A stretch of DNA of 64,000 bases from Acanthornis magna (lineage: Eukaryota > Chordata > Aves > Passeriformes > Acanthizidae): positions 62,001-126,000 of the forward strand of contig JAWUZG010001086.1 of the NCBI GenBank assembly GCA_036785705.1. Direction: 5' to 3'. Position numbers and translations under genes: made by a program. Of this stretch, positions 62,831 to 64,000 are shown piece after piece. Every line of letters begins with the position of its first letter. The first letter of the stretch is position 1. Under the pieces are notes generated by a model. The model made no database searches. It had not been told where the DNA came from and saw nothing but the letters and a program-made list of their open reading frames with translations.

Positions 62831-64000
62831 GCTACATTGGTGTGTTGGTACTGAGACCCAGATCAACCCCTTGGCATGAGAGAGGACAGCTCTGCCTCCA
62901 TGGGCACTGTGAGTCTGACTTGTGAGGAGAGGTTTAGTGACCTAGAGATTCAGAACTTTTTACTAGGGGATATGATAGCAGCATAATGGGCTTGAAGCAT
63001 GGAAACAATGTGTCCTGCTACTTTGTTCCCTCATGTATTTATACTACTGTTCAATCTGAACCTTGCCCTATCTTACCTGTGGCATTACAGGAGCACCTTT
63101 GTGCTTCTTAATATTTCTATAACCTCTGTGCTTCATACTTCCCATCCTCCTTTTGGCTCTGGCTAGGTAAAGGCATATGAAGGGACAGCTATTAGACTTC
63201 CTGGTGTTATACAGGTACATTGTTTTCAAATCTGAATCCTGCTCTTAATTTATTTTAGTCTGGAGAAATCAAATAATGCGATATTGGGTAAAACATATTT
63301 ATGAATGCATGTGCCCAATGTTACGTGCCGTTTACAATTTGCATCTTTCCTGGTCCCACAAGACTGATTATAAAGACCATTAAAAAGGCACTTGATGGTA
63401 TGTTAAAATTTTAGGGCTTTAGGTCATGACATAAACTGTAAAAAGTATTACTGAGTACAAAAGGCAGTCCATTTCTAATGTCGTTGGTAGTAATTTCCTT
63501 TACTGACTCTGGTGTACTGTAAAACAAGTTTTATCAACCTCAGAAGTAAATGTCCTTAATGTGTGCCTGCTCTGGATAGTTTATAGGGGTTGTGCAGGTA
63601 AGTGTGTTTGCCTGGCAGTGTCCTGCTTTTACCTGCACTTCTCTCAGTACTGCAATACTGTGCTGGAAACTGGAATATCAAAAAGTGTCTCTAGAGTATT
63701 AGCAGCTGTTGTGGGGCAGCCCCATTAGCCACAGATTTCACTGCCTGGAAATGAGCAATAAAAAGCAATCCTCATGACAATGGTTGCTCCACCAGCTTCT
63801 TTATCTAACTGGAAAAGATCTTTCTGCTTGATTCTGAGCTAGTATTTCTTTATTTCTTTATCAAGAAAGATTCAAAGTACTTCTATTTCCCCCTTGAAAG
63901 TGATTTAAAAAAATAAATAGAATATAGCAAGGGGTGTATGTATATTACTGTAATTAGTATGGGGGAGTGAATCCATTTTTTTTCCCTGTATATGTTAAAA
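62831..64000. other. Noncoding DNA, no gene recognised
   Basis: No recognisable gene or repeat. A CAG|GTAAGT at 63595-63603 (plus strand) lacks a pyrimidine tract and was not called as a splice element. Confidence 0.65.

Noticed and set aside
63073..63090. Minus-strand ACAG|GTAAGA
   Set aside because: Weak pyrimidine content upstream and a non-consensus final donor base; no supporting second donor.
63595..63603. Second CAG|GTAAGT, candidate recursive splice site
   Set aside because: The preceding 25 bases lack a pyrimidine tract (..tataggggttgtgcag) and no nearby second donor forms an RS-exon.
1..64000. CRISPR arrays, operons, ribosome binding sites, tRNA or rRNA genes, endogenous retroviral LTRs or genes
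   Set aside because: Composition and CR1 content show vertebrate nuclear DNA. I saw no cloverleaf-type tRNA, no rRNA sequence, no regularly spaced repeat-spacer array, and no LTR pair or retroviral protein motifs.

Overview
The window looks like a stretch of avian nuclear DNA: AT-rich, CpG-poor, with many mononucleotide runs, no long open reading frame, and interspersed fragments of CR1, the dominant LINE of birds and other sauropsids. At least seven CR1 fragments can be read by eye. Several show the familiar 3' end (agaatcatagaa/agaatcacagaat followed by a ggttggaa..gacctc block on one strand, or the complementary 'ttggactggatgac..ccttccaac' on the other). Two retain decayed ORF2 with recognisable reverse-transcriptase or C-terminal sequence. 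A bird is the best guess; a crocodilian or turtle cannot be excluded by eye.

Layout: 1-11.8 kb is featureless noncoding DNA apart from an AATAAA plus A21 tract near 3.45 kb. At 11.8-12.5 kb there is a compact cluster: a minus-strand CR1 3' end, a short minus-strand segment that reads like real protein sequence but that I do not recognise, a plus-strand CR1 fragment, and an ancient SINE-like relic. 12.5-32.9 kb is again noncoding, with a perfect 13-bp hairpin at 22.93 kb, two small tandem duplications and a SINE-like relic at 30.9 kb. 32.9-33.6 kb holds two CR1 fragments in opposite orientation. 39.4-40.8 kb holds two short CR1 3' ends flanking a candidate recursive splice site (40165). 46.4-47.8 kb is a compositional anomaly: a G-run with quadruplex potential, a SINE-like relic, a CpG-dense GC-rich patch and a C11/polypyrimidine tract. 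48.4-53.8 kb has AAT and AT microsatellites and an ATGCAT array containing an exact palindromic POU-dimer (MORE) motif. 57.3-57.9 kb and 61.0-62.3 kb are the two longest CR1 remnants, both on the minus strand.

No protein-coding gene, tRNA or rRNA gene can be supported. The simplest reading is a long intron or gene desert. The candidate recursive splice site would, if real, mean the window lies inside a very long plus-strand intron, the type of location where vertebrate recursive splicing has been described. Open frames of 60-172 codons are scattered on both strands and mostly behave as chance openings.
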